Shown here piece after piece: positions 25,197-34,701 of a stretch of 49,094 nucleotides of DNA. How positions within the stretch are numbered: the stretch's first letter is position 1; each line of letters begins with the position of its first letter. The stretch comes from Isosphaeraceae bacterium. Lineage in GTDB: Bacteria > Planctomycetota > Planctomycetia > Isosphaerales > Isosphaeraceae. Position numbers and translations under genes: made by a program. The stretch lies in the NCBI GenBank assembly GCA_025356435.1, contig JANXSY010000112.1, positions 1-49,094 of the forward strand, in the 5' to 3' direction. The notes under the pieces are model-generated. The model searched no databases and had not been told where the DNA came from. It saw only the letters and a program-made list of their open reading frames with translations.

Positions 25197-26258
25197 CTAC
25201 CCGTTCTTTCGGCCCGGTCGGACCAGTCCAGGCGTGACGTCGATATCGAGGTCGGCCACCTGCCCCGCCGCGAGCTTGATGAGGGCAATCCCGGCCATCG
25301 CGGCATTGTCGGTGCAGAGCGAGAGGGGCGGGATGAAGAGTTCGACGCCGTCTTTCGCCGCCATCGCCGCCAGACCGTCGCGGAGACGGCCGTTGGCCGC
25401 GACCCCTCCGCCGATTCCCAGCCGACGCATTCCCGTCTGCCTGAGCGCCTGCCGGGCCTTGGAGACGAGGATGTCGACCACGGCCTGCTGGAAGCTCGCG
25501 GCGAGGTCGGCGACGACTCCGGGCGGGGGCGGTCCAGAGTCGCCTCGGGCGTCCTGACCCTTCAGGGCGTAGAGTACGGCCGTCTTGAGGCCCGAGAAGC
25601 TGAACGCGAGGCGATCGTCATGCAGGAACGACCGGGGGAAGGCGAACGCTTTGGGATTGCCCGACTCCGCCACGCGCTCGATCGCCGGGCCGCCCGGATA
25701 GCCGAGCCCGAGCATGGAGGACACCTTATCAAACGCCTCGCCCGCCGCGTCGTCGATCGTCCCCCCGAGCGGCTCGACGGCGAGCGGGCCTCGGCAGGCA
25801 AAGAGGCTCGTGTGGCCTCCCGAAACAACCAGGCCGACGCACGGATAGACCTCGCGGTCAGGGAAGGCGAGCTGGCAGGCGTAGAGGTGCGCTTCGAGGT
25901 GGTCAACGGCGATCAGCGGAACGTCGAGAGCGAGGGCGAGCGATTTGGCGGCTGTCAGCCCGACGATCAGCGCCCCGACCAGCCCCGGCCTTGTCGCCAC
26001 CGCGATGGCCCCGATCTCGCCCAGCCCAACCCCGGCCCGCTTGAGCGCCTCGTCGATCACTGGCAAGATCTGCCGGACATGCGCCCGCGCGGCGATCTCG
26101 GGAACGACCCCGCCAAATCGCTGGTGGAGGTCGATCTGTGACGAGATCACGCTCGACCGGATGATCGGCACCCCGATCTCGGGCGGGCTCGGCCCTTCGA
26201 GCACGGCCGCGCCGGTCTCGTCGCAGGTGGTTTCGATCGCCAGGAGGAGGACCGACAT
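25197..26258 (-). CDS. tsaD: tRNA N6-threonylcarbamoyladenosine synthase subunit TsaD
   Basis: TsaD, with TsaB and TsaE, transfers threonylcarbamoyl to A37 of ANN-reading tRNAs. The 353-residue ASKHA-fold protein begins LLLAIETTCDETGAAVLEG and has the metal-binding AVDHLEAHLYA with both His, plus GLVVSGGHTSLF and GGTIDDAAGEAFDKVSSMLG, RLAFSFSGLKTAV, GIGGGVAANGRLRDGL and LCTDNAAMAGIAL. ATG 26258 gives the standard N-terminus; the same frame is open upstream to 26870 because it reads antisense through the mazG-like gene, and that part is not real. tsaB and tsaE are not in the window. It diverges from the mazG-like gene. Confidence 0.95.
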   Translation of the reverse strand: MSVLLLAIETTCDETGAAVLEGPSPPEIGVPIIRSSVISSQIDLHQRFGGVVPEIAARAHVRQILPVIDEALKRAGVGLGEIGAIAVATRPGLVGALIVGLTAAKSLALALDVPLIAVDHLEAHLYACQLAFPDREVYPCVGLVVSGGHTSLFACRGPLAVEPLGGTIDDAAGEAFDKVSSMLGLGYPGGPAIERVAESGNPKAFAFPRSFLHDDRLAFSFSGLKTAVLYALKGQDARGDSGPPPPGVVADLAASFQQAVVDILVSKARQALRQTGMRRLGIGGGVAANGRLRDGLAAMAAKDGVELFIPPLSLCTDNAAMAGIALIKLAAGQVADLDIDVTPGLVRPGRKNG

Positions 26259-26357
26259 GGTTCGACCGGGGGTTCGCGAGGAAAACCCCATTGCACCATA
26301 GACCCGCCCCGGGTGACAACGGCGTCTGCGCAGTCCCCATCTTCCGAGGCCCTGCCC

Positions 26358-26777
26358 ATGCTCCGCGACGACTCGGCGACCATCCGGCAATTGAAAGACC
26401 TTGTCCTCGCCTTCAGCCGGGAGCGGGACTGGGAGCAGTTTCACACCCCGAAAGACCTGGGCATCGCCCTCGTCTGCGAGGTTGGAGAGCTGTTTGAGCA
26501 CTTCCGCTACCGGCGGGACGACGAGATCCGCGCCCGGCTCGACGACCCGGCGCAAAAGCGTGAGGTCGCCGACGAGCTGGCCGACTGCCTCTGGCTGATC
26601 CTGCGGATCGCGGATGTCACCGGGATCGATCTGGCCGAGGCGCTCGACGGCAAGGTCGCGGCGGCGGCTCTGAAGTATCCGATCGAGAAGGCGTATGGCC
26701 GCCCCGACAAGTACACCGCCTATCTCCCGAACGCAGAAGGCCCCGAAAGGCCCAGCAAAGGGCCATTCGAGGCGTAG
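26358..26777 (+). CDS. MazG-like nucleotide pyrophosphohydrolase
   Basis: This 139-residue protein is an all-alpha NTP pyrophosphatase of the RS21-C6/dCTPase (MazG-like) type, which clears non-standard or excess nucleotides by hydrolysis to the monophosphate and pyrophosphate. The metal-binding ExxE...ExxD pattern is visible in ALVCEVGELFEHFRY (EVGE) and KREVADELADCLWLILRIAD (ExxD). It starts with LKDLVLAFSRERDWEQFHTP, typical of the family. The upstream in-frame GTG at 26313 is possible, but ATG 26358 has CGAGG in front. The gene diverges from tsaD, leaving about 100 bases for both promoters. Confidence 0.88.
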   Translation: MLRDDSATIRQLKDLVLAFSRERDWEQFHTPKDLGIALVCEVGELFEHFRYRRDDEIRARLDDPAQKREVADELADCLWLILRIADVTGIDLAEALDGKVAAAALKYPIEKAYGRPDKYTAYLPNAEGPERPSKGPFEA

Positions 26778-26799
26778 GCGGGACGGACGACGATCGGCG

Positions 26800-27213
26800 T
26801 TATTTGCCCCGGTGGGCGTTGTGGCAACCCATGCACGATCCGCCAATCTTGCCAAACGCCGCCTTGGCACCGGCGAGGTCTTCCTTCTCCGCCGACACGT
26901 TCAGCGCTGTGGCGTCGGCGGCCAGGGCCTTGGCGAGCTTGGTGTAATTCGCCTGGTCGCCCTTGGAAGGCTTGAGGGCGACGATCGCCTCGGTGCAGGT
27001 CGCGACCGTCTTCGAGTTCGCCTGGATGCTCTTCCAGTCGGGCGAGGGGGCGTTGAGGGCCGTCTTCAGCGACGGGATCGCCGAGGCCTTGCCCTTGGCG
27101 ATCTTGGTCATCGCCTGCTTGATCGTGGTCTTGGCCTCGTCGGCGGCACCCGCCAAACCCGCGAGCCCGACCACCGCAAACACGCCCGCTATCATCGCAA
27201 AACGCTTGAGCAC
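26800..27213 (-). CDS. Exported cytochrome c'-like (class II) protein
   Basis: A 137-residue protein with a signal peptide (FAMIAGVFAVVGLAGLAGA, cut before ADEAKT), a mostly helical body, and one heme c site near the C-terminus, CMGCHNAHRGK. The single CxxCH near the end and four-helix pattern suit class II cytochrome c. It would sit in the periplasm after heme attachment. Its role (electron transfer, NO handling) cannot be told. It is convergent with the mazG-like gene, 22 bases away. Confidence 0.88.
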   Translation of the reverse strand: MLKRFAMIAGVFAVVGLAGLAGAADEAKTTIKQAMTKIAKGKASAIPSLKTALNAPSPDWKSIQANSKTVATCTEAIVALKPSKGDQANYTKLAKALAADATALNVSAEKEDLAGAKAAFGKIGGSCMGCHNAHRGK

Positions 27214-27351
27214 GAAGTCTCTCCTGACATAGGAAACTGGGTCAACCTACGCAACACGATCTCCGCCCGATCGACCGAGGGGGCCGACGGCGGCATCGCC
27301 CTCCGTTCCATAGGCGTCATTCTCGGCCACCTTGCACCCTAAGGGGTCGGA

Positions 27352-28308
27352 TCAATAGCTGTCGGATGAAATGACCTCTCCCCCCTGCCGAGTGGCGAGC
27401 GCCTGGAGGATGGAGATGGGGCGTTTTTCCTTGATGAATCGGACACTGCCGTCGGCGAAGCAGAACTGAGCCCCGCCGGGATGGCGCGACCAGAACTGGT
27501 CGGCGTGGGCGGGCTTTGAGTTTGGCCCGTCGAGCTCGCCGGTGTGGGCGATCACAAGGGCGTCTCCGCTCTCGGGGGAGAGGCCGTTCTCGGCTTGCAG
27601 CTCGGTGATCGGCACAGCGGCATTCGTCACCGCACCTGTCCATGTGGCCCGGGCCAGATTCTGGCTCTTCTCGCCGACGGCGAGCGTCTGACTCGTGCCG
27701 TCGGTGACGTCGGCGATCCGCACCACGCGATTGCGATAAAAGAGCCCGTTGCCGTTGTCCCGACCTGGCGGGTTGTCGGTCGGGTTGTAGGGATAGAGAC
27801 TTGATGGGTCTCCCGAGCCGACGCAGCCGACATAGTTCGACGACGCCACGTCGCAGATGGGAGTTCCAAGAGACGTGCTGCTCGTGCTGTCGTCGACGAC
27901 CGTGAACTGGGGCTGGAACGAAGCGTCGGACGGACAGATAAACGAGTTAATCTTCGTCAGTCTCGCCGTCTGGTTGGCCGGGTGTTCGATCCCCAGGCGA
28001 AAATTGATCGCGTTAAAGATCGTCGACTGTTCGATCTGAGGCAGGATCATCGAGGCCCAGCCCCAACCTGGCCCGATGTTGTCGCCGTCGGGTCCGGGCT
28101 TCGAGATCAGCCCGGGAGGGAACGACCCGATAACGTCGTGATAGTTATGGAGACCGATGCCGATCTGTTTAAGGTTATTCGTGCAACTGATCCGCCGGGC
28201 CGCCTCGCGTGCAGCTTGCACCGCAGGCAATAGCATTGCGATCAGCACGGCGATGATTGCGATGACGACGAGCAATTCAATGAGTGTGAAACCTGGTCGC
28301 CTGGACAT
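27352..28308 (-). CDS. DUF1559 protein with prepilin-type N-terminus
   Basis: A member of the large planctomycete DUF1559 family (318 residues). The N-terminus [20 protein letters not shown] is a type III (prepilin) leader cut after Gly before FTLIE, followed by the family hallmark [29 protein letters not shown] and the C-terminal FADGSVRFI box. These proteins are pseudopilin-like and are found in many copies in planctomycetes; function is not established. ATG 28308 is chosen, as the longer frame to 28392 puts the leader internally. It stands alone on the minus strand. Confidence 0.95.
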   Translation of the reverse strand: MSRRPGFTLIELLVVIAIIAVLIAMLLPAVQAAREAARRISCTNNLKQIGIGLHNYHDVIGSFPPGLISKPGPDGDNIGPGWGWASMILPQIEQSTIFNAINFRLGIEHPANQTARLTKINSFICPSDASFQPQFTVVDDSTSSTSLGTPICDVASSNYVGCVGSGDPSSLYPYNPTDNPPGRDNGNGLFYRNRVVRIADVTDGTSQTLAVGEKSQNLARATWTGAVTNAAVPITELQAENGLSPESGDALVIAHTGELDGPNSKPAHADQFWSRHPGGAQFCFADGSVRFIKEKRPISILQALATRQGGEVISSDSY

Positions 28309-28455
28309 GGTCGAAAGAACTCCCGAAGGCCAGACCGACGCCGATCCGCGCGAGGCGGTGGCGGGTCTGGTTACAATGTCATCGTCCGTCAACGCGGGTG
28401 GAAACCGATTGCCGTCCTGACGCCACCTTGAGGGTGACGACGACGCGATCGACGA

Positions 28456-28959
28456 TCAGGGGTTCCGCGACTGACGGAGATCGGGAGGACGTTCGATCCG
28501 GCAGGCCAAGACGACGGGAATCATCGGCGATTCCCAGGCGAAGCAGACGAGGCGTCCCGTCGAACGCGCGATCGCCGAGGGCCGGTACAAGGTCGCCGAC
28601 TTATCGATCGAGACGACCGAAGGCAGGCCCGTTGGTAGGCCAGGCTCGCCGCACGGACTCGACCGCACACACGGGTTGGACGGGCGCGAATCGGCGGCCC
28701 GATCCGGCTGAGGCTTGGCGTGCGACTTCGGCCCGCAACAACACGACGGCCCCCGACACTTCGTCGCGCAGGCACACTCTTGCGAGTGGGCCTCGGCGAT
28801 GGAGTGTTCATTGGGGGCAGAGAGCGAGGGTCGGAAAATCGTCGTCGAGAGTGCCGCGTCGGCCCTGCCCGTTCCCATCGCGAGGAGCGCCAACGCCATC
28901 GCGAAGACGCGACGACCGACGATCCAACCGGGCGGTGGGGACGACTTCAAGGGCGACAC
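28456..28959 (-). CDS. Hypothetical secreted Cys-rich protein
   Basis: A 167-residue protein, GTG start at 28959 (or ATG 28899). A signal peptide is likely (FAMALALLAMGTGRADA). The mature part has a dense Cys block, CACATKCRGPSCCCG, and then CVRSSPCGEPG, without a recognised fold. The block could bind metal or be disulfide-bonded after export. It lies 32 bases downstream of the S41 protease stop on the same strand, so it may be part of that transcript. Family unknown to me. Confidence 0.6.
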   Translation of the reverse strand: MSPLKSSPPPGWIVGRRVFAMALALLAMGTGRADAALSTTIFRPSLSAPNEHSIAEAHSQECACATKCRGPSCCCGPKSHAKPQPDRAADSRPSNPCVRSSPCGEPGLPTGLPSVVSIDKSATLYRPSAIARSTGRLVCFAWESPMIPVVLACRIERPPDLRQSRNP

Positions 28960-28991
28960 GGCGGCGAACTCTCATCCTGGAAATGGCCGAT

Positions 28992-30389
28992 TCAACTGAT
29001 CTTGGCCCGGAGCACTTCGAGCGCCTTATCGAGCTGGCGATCTTTGAACGGGCGCGGCTCGTTCTTGGCCTTGGCGGCCGGTTTGGCCTCGGGCTTGGCT
29101 TCGGGCTTGGCCTTCGGCTCTTCCTTCTTTTCGTCCTTCTTATCCGGGTTCTCTTTGGCCTGAAGCGCGGCGGCGGCCTTGCCGCTGAGGAGGTCGCGGT
29201 CGCGTCGGCTGATGGCCCAGGCGTAGTGCTCGGAGGGGGTGAGCTTCACTTCAAGGCCCTTGTCGGGAGAGACGCCCCAGTCGTCGGTCTCCTTGGCATC
29301 CTTGAATCGGTGGATGTTCTTACCCGACGGCCGCCAGTAAGTCGCCACCGTGAGTTTGAGCACGCTGTTACCGTCTTCGAGGTCGATCAGGTTCTGAACC
29401 GAACCCTTGCCGAACGACCGCTGGCCGACCACTTGCGCCCGCTTGTGGTCTTGCAAGGCGGCGGCGACGATCTCAGAAGCCGAGGCCGAATTCTCGTTGA
29501 CGAGGACGACCATCGGCACATCAGGGAACGTCCCTTCCTTCTGCGCCTCATACGTCCGGTCGATCGTGTTCCGGCCCCGGGTGCTGACGATCACGCCCTT
29601 TTCGAGGAACAGGTCAGAGATCTCCACGGCCGCCGTGAGCAGCCCGCCCGGATCTCCCCGGAGGTCGAGGATCAGGCCCTTGACCCCTTGCGCCTTGAGG
29701 TCGTCAAGCGCGGCCTTCACGTCGCTGGGCGTGTTCTGGTGGAATTCGGTGATTCTGATATAACCGATCTTCTTTGCCTTATCGAGCATGAAGTCGGTCT
29801 GATCGTTGGCCTTGCGGAGGTCTCCCAGCACGGTCGGCACGTCGATAATTGCGCGGTTGACGGTAATCGTCTCGGCCTTATCGTTCCCCTCGTGCAGCAC
29901 ATGGAGCTTGACCGACTGACCCGGCTGGCCCTGGAGCACGTCGACCGCCTTATCGGTGGTCATCCCCTCGGTCGACTTGCCGTCGATCTCCAGGATCAGG
30001 TCTCCAGCCATGATTCCCGCCGCATAAGCGGGGGTGCCGACCATCGGCGCAAGCACCTTGAGCCGATTGGCCTCGGAGTCATACCCGACCGTGATGCCGA
30101 TCCCGCCGAACCGGCCCTCAATGCTCCGCTTGAAGCTCTTGTAGTGGGCGGTGTTGAGGTAGTTCGAGTGGGGGTCAAGGTCTTGGAGCATCCCCTTGAT
30201 CGCGCTTTCAAGCAGCTCTTTGCGGGTGACGGGCCGGACGTAATTCGCCTGGACCTGCTCGACGGCGTCGACAAACAGGCCATAGAGTTCCATCGTCTCG
30301 TCCTTAGGCTTGGCCCCCTGGCTGGCCTGCCAGCAGAGCAGCGACAAGGCACCGACGGCCGCGATTGCGAACAGGTTCCTGCGTGGCAT
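28992..30389 (-). CDS. S41-family C-terminal processing peptidase (CtpA-like)
   Basis: An exported serine protease of 465 residues: signal sequence (FAIAAVGALSLLCWQASQG), an N-terminal helical part (LYGLFVDAVEQVQANYV), a PDZ domain (FGGIGITVGY ... AGIMAGDLILEIDG), and the S41 catalytic core with GLILDLRGDPGGLLTAA, the nucleophile Ser in NENSASASEIVAAAL and the Lys general base in SFGKGSVQNL. The tail after about residue 410 is a Lys/Pro/Glu/Ala-rich linker (KAKPEAKPEAKPAAKAK) with a final helix. It trims C-termini of periplasmic proteins. The upstream region carries a 36-base-spaced repeat. Confidence 0.94.
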   Translation of the reverse strand: MPRRNLFAIAAVGALSLLCWQASQGAKPKDETMELYGLFVDAVEQVQANYVRPVTRKELLESAIKGMLQDLDPHSNYLNTAHYKSFKRSIEGRFGGIGITVGYDSEANRLKVLAPMVGTPAYAAGIMAGDLILEIDGKSTEGMTTDKAVDVLQGQPGQSVKLHVLHEGNDKAETITVNRAIIDVPTVLGDLRKANDQTDFMLDKAKKIGYIRITEFHQNTPSDVKAALDDLKAQGVKGLILDLRGDPGGLLTAAVEISDLFLEKGVIVSTRGRNTIDRTYEAQKEGTFPDVPMVVLVNENSASASEIVAAALQDHKRAQVVGQRSFGKGSVQNLIDLEDGNSVLKLTVATYWRPSGKNIHRFKDAKETDDWGVSPDKGLEVKLTPSEHYAWAISRRDRDLLSGKAAAALQAKENPDKKDEKKEEPKAKPEAKPEAKPAAKAKNEPRPFKDRQLDKALEVLRAKIS

Positions 30390-31303
30390 CCGAGGAGTCC
30401 CTCCTGGCCTATTGGGGCGCGTGTCCCGGGCGTGACATCCGAAGTCCTTCCCCTAAGCCTAGCCCCGCCTACCTCTCTGGACAAGCCGCCGGTCCCGGGA
30501 AACCGGCCCGAAGCCCCCGCTCCCAGACGCTTTTGGAGCACGACCGACCCGCCCCATCAACGAAACTTCGCAGCGACCTCGACATCGCCCCAACCGTTCG
30601 CCAGCCATTTTTGGCAGTTGGGTTCGGTCGGCGCACCTGGACATGATCGATGCAACATCCGATTCTATCGCCACTTGCAGATTTATGGCTTCAAAACATC
30701 TCGTCGCAACGAGACTTCAAGAGACCGCCAAATCGGCAGTTGGGTTCGCTCGGTCAAAGACGGCGCAGGCAACGGTTGGGTTCGCTCGGCGCAATGATCG
30801 AGCGATGTCGGTTGGGTTCGCTCGGTCGAAGGCCGCGTGGCATGCCCCCCCACCCTAGCCCTCCCCCACGAGGTGGGGAGGGGACCAGATTGGGTTCGCT
30901 CGGTCAAAGACGACGCAGGCGACGGTCGGGTTGCTCTAAAAGTCTTTATTCTGAGTGATTTGCGCAATTTGGGGAATGTGCGGCAATTACTGAATGCACG
31001 CATCTTGTTAGAACTTCTTTCATGGGGTCGGGTGTCCAAAAGGCACAGGAAAAATTCGTTCGGTCGAGTCAAGGGCATCGAAGCCGAGTCGGGATGACAC
31101 AAGGGCGATGATCGATGTCAATCCTGGCTTTCGACCCAAACATGATCGTAAATCGGCCCTGCCAGGTTCCGCCTTCGAATCGGGATTTTCTCAATTTGAG
31201 GACATGATGTGATGCTTCAGGGCGGGCGAGTCACCTTCCCCGCGAATGAGTGGGCGCTCCACCCCGCCGGCCATCATAAATGGCTGGACCAAGGAGATCG
31301 CTC
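30390..31303 (+). other. 914-base gap with repeats and no convincing gene
   Basis: The stretch between the S41 protease start and the IS3 remnant contains the spaced repeat at 30618-30904 and a GC-rich inverted repeat near 30850-30880 (CCTCCCC-CACGAGGT-GGGGAGG). Short frames over it (for example 30643-30958) only translate the repeat and have no ribosome site. From 30940 to 31200 it is noticeably AT-richer and featureless. Confidence 0.6.
30618..30904 (+). repeat. Interspersed 14-base repeat with 36-base spacing
   Basis: TTGGGTTCGCTCGG occurs at 30740, 30776, 30812 and 30890, with a one-base variant at 30618 (TTGGGTTCGGTCGG). The first three are exactly 36 bases apart. Two copies (30740, 30890) share a longer unit, continuing TCAAAGACG-CGCAGGC-ACGG. 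The sequences between copies are partly alike, so this is a decayed tandem repeat rather than a CRISPR. It translates into repeated WVRSVK-like or LGSLG-like peptides, which can be mistaken for genes. Confidence 0.8.
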
Positions 31304-31504
31304 ATGGCTCGACGCACGTACTCGCTCGTCTTTAACGTCTCCGCCATCAAACTCGTCATTGAAAACGCCGCCGCCTGTCCCCAGGACCCTGTCTGAGAGG
31401 CCAACCTCCGTAAGGAATACGACCGGCTCCGCAAAGAGAATAAGCGGCTCATCATGGAGTGCGAAATCCTAAAAAAAGCGAGGGCCTTCTTCCCCAAGGA
31501 TTAG
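31304..31504 (+). pseudogene. IS3-family OrfA remnant
   Basis: Reading from ATG 31304 gives MARRTYSLVFNVSAIKLVIE, the usual beginning of an IS3-family orfA helix-turn-helix protein, then an in-frame TGA (31394-31396) and EYDRLRKENKRLIMECEILK with KARAFFPKD at the end, the usual leucine-zipper end. The middle of the HTH domain (about 30 residues) is deleted. AAGGAG precedes the ATG. OrfB is missing. It is non-functional. Confidence 0.85.
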
Positions 31505-31659
31505 GCCTAAGATTTGCCTGAAGATCATCTGCCCGAAAAATGTGGTGCGACCCTGCATTGGCACTGTCCTGCCGCATACAGTAGGGCTGCGTTGTGCAAG
31601 TTACCTTTGCACTTGACCGATTGATGTGTCACGTTCCTATGATCCCGGAGGCTCCATTC

Positions 31660-31875
31660 ATGGCAACCGAATCAACGCTTCAAGACACAAAGACCTGGCC
31701 CGACCTGGCAATCGGGCTCTACGACCGCCTTACGGGCCGAGGAGCTGAGATCGTCTATGAGTTTAAGGACTTCGAACTCTTGATCCCGAGCAGCGCTTCG
31801 CCCGAAGCCACGCACGCCAAGTGGCGCATGAACGGCGTCATCAAGATCCGGACACGCGACAATGTCCAAGGCTGA
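31660..31875 (+). CDS. Conserved-looking small protein, function unknown (first of a pair)
   Basis: A 71-residue soluble protein with a perfect ribosome site (CCCGGAGG, 7 bases before ATG 31660). It contains LAIGLYDRLTGRGAEIVYEF, then LLIPSSA, and ends WRMNGVIKIRTRDNVQG. Strand-turn alternation suggests a small beta-rich fold. It overlaps the next gene by 14 bases, so the two are translated together. I do not recognise a family; there is no Cys and no catalytic motif. Confidence 0.7.
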   Translation: MATESTLQDTKTWPDLAIGLYDRLTGRGAEIVYEFKDFELLIPSSASPEATHAKWRMNGVIKIRTRDNVQG

Positions 31876-32275
31876 CGTGTTGCCCGCCGATCTCGAGATC
31901 GTCGGCCAACTCTCGATCCTCGCGGACGAATCTCCGCTTCAGGTCGACTTCCGTGGTAGTGTGATCGAAGTCGCCCTGCCGGACCTTCAGACGGCGCTCC
32001 GCCTCGCCAAGGGGGTTTCGCGAGGCGACCGGCGTTCGTGGATGCGATCCATCCAGGCGTCCCTGGCCCGTGCGGGGCTGGAACTTCAGGTATCGGTAGG
32101 GCACCGTCAGGTGGGTCGTCTCGCGGCCAAGAGCCGGTCGAGTTGGCTCGCTCGATTGCTTGGCGTCGCCCCGATGGAATTGAAAACCGGCACGATCCTG
32201 GCGTCCCTGTTTGGTCGGCATCCTGCCGCATCCGACGACGCTCGTTCGATCGATACGGTTTCCGACAAGACGTAG
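31862..32275 (+). CDS. Small protein of unknown function (second of a pair)
   Basis: A 137-residue soluble protein. The first half alternates strands (LEIVGQLSILADESPLQVDF, VIEVALPDLQTALRLAKGV), the middle is helical (RRSWMRSIQASLARAGLELQ), and the end is rich in Ser, Arg and Asp. It starts 14 bases inside the previous gene. The second half resembles the shape of small regulatory or partner proteins, but no family is recognised. An 11-bp hairpin lies downstream. Confidence 0.65.
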   Translation: MSKADVLPADLEIVGQLSILADESPLQVDFRGSVIEVALPDLQTALRLAKGVSRGDRRSWMRSIQASLARAGLELQVSVGHRQVGRLAAKSRSSWLARLLGVAPMELKTGTILASLFGRHPAASDDARSIDTVSDKT

Positions 32276-32457
32276 GTCGCCGCGCTGAACGATAACACGT
32301 TCCATCGGTGCCTCGTTCTTCTCGCAATGATCCATCAGCGGTCGGTGTTTTTGCCGACAGGCAGCCAAGGCACTGACGGCAGGGTCCAGCTCTAGGTGCA
32401 TGACAACGTCAGCACCCGAAACGAACCGCAAGACCGGGTTCAGGACAATTGGGAACT

Positions 32458-32486
32458 CGTCCCGCTCCCTGAGCAGGAGCGGGACG
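32458..32486. terminator. Perfect hairpin between convergent genes
   Basis: CGTCCCGCTCC (32458-32468) pairs with GGAGCGGGACG (32476-32486) across a 7-base loop. It lies between the two-gene unit and the oppositely oriented YyaL gene and may stop transcripts from either side, although neither side has a strong T-run. Confidence 0.5.
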
Positions 32487-32515
32487 TCGTTTCCTCCAAG
32501 ATGGGCCGGGTTCTC

Positions 32516-34594
32516 TCAAACCCCCATCGCACCGATCAACCCCGCCACCCCGACCACAGGGGCCTGGCATGTCATACGCTCGCATACATAAATCGTCGTC
32601 CGGCCGTCCTTCACAGGGCGGTCGGCGAGCAGCGGGACAACCTCGGGCGAGGCTCCGACACCGATCCGCGCGGGGGCGACGACCTTGTGCGGTAGGAATC
32701 GCGAGGCGATCGTTTCGAGGACCGCGCGAAACTCGCCGTCGTCGGGGTTGGCCACGACGGCAAACTCCTTGGGGGTCGCGAGCAGGAAGTCGAGTGCGAT
32801 CAGCGCCTGGCCGGCGGCGGTCGGGGCCTTCTCCATCACCTGTCGCACCGATTCGATCGCGGCGCGGCCGATGTCGGTCAACTCTTCGCGGGAGGTCAGC
32901 ACCCCGAGACGCAGGAGGGCCGTGGCGGCCATCGAGTTCGCGGCGGGGGTAGCGTTGTCGTAGAGTTCTTTCGTCCGGGCGATCAGGGCCTCGTGGTTCA
33001 CGCCGGTATAGAAGAAACTCCCTGCCTCGCGATCGAGGAATTCCTCAATCATCACGTCGGTGAGTTTCAGCGCCGATTCAATCCAGCGCGGCTCGCCGGA
33101 CGCCTCGTAGAGCCGGGTGAGGCCGTCGATCAGGTTGGCATAGTCGTCAAGGTAGGCGTTGAGCTTGGCCCGGCCGTCGCGGATGCTGTGAAGGAGCCGG
33201 CCGTCGGGCGTCACCATCCGGTCGAGCAGGAACGCGGCGGCCTTTCGAGCGGCGTCAAGGTAGCGCTCTTCGCCCAGAATGCGCGAGCCTTCGGCGAGCG
33301 GGGCGAGCATCAGCCCGTTCCAGGAGGTGAGGATCTTCGTATCCTTGCCTGGCGGGATGCGTAGCTCTCGGGCTTCGAGCAGCTTGGCGCGACCCTCGGC
33401 CAGCTCGGCGCGCAGCTCGGCCTCGGGCCGTCCCAGGAGCGCGGCGGCCTGAGGGAGGGTCTTCGAGAGGTGGAGGATGCTGGTCTCTTCCCAGTTGCCC
33501 GCCTTGGTCACGTCATAGACGTAAGCGAACGTCTTCGCCTTCTCGGCCCCGAGGAGCTGGTTCAGTTCGTCGAGCGACCAGACGTAGAATTTCCCTTCGA
33601 CCCCTTCGCTGTCGGCGTCTTCGGTCGAGTAGAAGCCCCCGTCGTGGTCGGTCATCCGGCCGAGGATGTAGTCGAGCGTCTCGCGGGCGACCCGGGCATA
33701 CTCGGCGTCTCGCGTGACCTGGTAGGCTTCGAGATAGACCGTGGTCAGCAACGCATTATCATAGAGCATCTTCTCGAAGTGCGGGGCGAGCCAGCGCTCG
33801 TCGGTCGAGTAGCGAGCGAACCCGCCGCCGAGCTGGTCGTAGATCCCGCCCCGGGCCATCTTGTCGAGGGTCAGCCGGACCATCTGAAGCGCGTAGGGGT
33901 CCGCGGCGCGGACGTGCTGGCGGAGCAAGACACGCAGGTCCATCGGGTGCGGGAATTTCGGGGCCGATCCGAAGCCGCCGTGCGTTGCGTCGAACGTCCT
34001 CGCCAGCGCCTGCGACGCGCGGTCGAGGAGCTTGGCGTCGAGCACACCCTCGCCTGACGAGGGCACATTGCTCATCGCGCCGAGTTGCTCAGTCATCTCG
34101 TCGGCCGAGGCGACAATCTCGTCGCGACGGTCTTCCCACGCCTTGCTCACGCTCGTCAAGACGCGAGGGAACCCGGCCATCCCGCGTGAGTCGGTGGGTG
34201 GATAATACGTCCCGCCGAAGAAGGGCTTCAAATCGGGCGTGAGAAAGACCGACATCGGCCAGCCACCGTGCCCGGTCATCGCCTGCACGGCCGCCATGTA
34301 GATGCTGTCGAGGTCAGGACGTTCCTCGCGGTCGACCTTGATGTTGACGAAGTGCTCGTTCATCAAGGCGGCCGTCTGAGGATTCTCGAAGCTCTCCCGC
34401 TCCATGACGTGGCACCAGTGGCACGCCGAATAGCCGATCGAGAGGAAGATCGGCCTCCCCTCGGCCTTCGCGCGTTCGAGGGCCTCAGGCCCCCAGGGAT
34501 ACCAGTCGACCGGGTTGTGCGCGTGCTGGAGCAGATACGGAGAGGTCTCGTCGGCCAAGCGATTGGCGGGGTGGGTCGGCTCTTTGTCGGACAT
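32516..34594 (-). CDS. YyaL/DUF255 thioredoxin-domain protein
   Basis: A 692-residue cytoplasmic protein of the YyaL/SPATA20 family: an N-terminal thioredoxin-like domain, [40 protein letters not shown] with the CHWC pair, and [20 protein letters not shown], followed by a long alpha/alpha-barrel part like glycoside-hydrolase toroids ([33 protein letters not shown]). Length fits the family (about 680-700). Its reaction is not known. The gene stands alone, with an ATG start at 34594. Confidence 0.93.
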   Translation of the reverse strand: MSDKEPTHPANRLADETSPYLLQHAHNPVDWYPWGPEALERAKAEGRPIFLSIGYSACHWCHVMERESFENPQTAALMNEHFVNIKVDREERPDLDSIYMAAVQAMTGHGGWPMSVFLTPDLKPFFGGTYYPPTDSRGMAGFPRVLTSVSKAWEDRRDEIVASADEMTEQLGAMSNVPSSGEGVLDAKLLDRASQALARTFDATHGGFGSAPKFPHPMDLRVLLRQHVRAADPYALQMVRLTLDKMARGGIYDQLGGGFARYSTDERWLAPHFEKMLYDNALLTTVYLEAYQVTRDAEYARVARETLDYILGRMTDHDGGFYSTEDADSEGVEGKFYVWSLDELNQLLGAEKAKTFAYVYDVTKAGNWEETSILHLSKTLPQAAALLGRPEAELRAELAEGRAKLLEARELRIPPGKDTKILTSWNGLMLAPLAEGSRILGEERYLDAARKAAAFLLDRMVTPDGRLLHSIRDGRAKLNAYLDDYANLIDGLTRLYEASGEPRWIESALKLTDVMIEEFLDREAGSFFYTGVNHEALIARTKELYDNATPAANSMAATALLRLGVLTSREELTDIGRAAIESVRQVMEKAPTAAGQALIALDFLLATPKEFAVVANPDDGEFRAVLETIASRFLPHKVVAPARIGVGASPEVVPLLADRPVKDGRTTIYVCERMTCQAPVVGVAGLIGAMGV

Positions 34595-34701
34595 GTCGGT
34601 CGCCGGGTATGGGATCGCGTGGTCTGTTCGGAATCATCCTATTCTACCCAAGTCGAGCACTCATAGGAAACCGATCCGCCGCGGCGAACGCGGGTTGCCT
34701 C

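Noticed and set aside
26259..26870. N-terminal extension of the TsaD frame by about 200 residues
   Set aside because: The extension reads antisense through the MazG-like gene; the true TsaD N-terminus starts at ATG 26258.
28398..30797. Plus-strand open frame of 799 residues
   Set aside because: It is antisense to the S41 protease and the Cys-rich protein, which have full motifs; the translation is Arg/Gly-rich without domains.
30618..30904. Evenly spaced repeats that might be a CRISPR array
   Set aside because: The repeat core is only 14 bases, the sequences between copies resemble each other, spacing is broken after three copies, and no cas gene is in the window.
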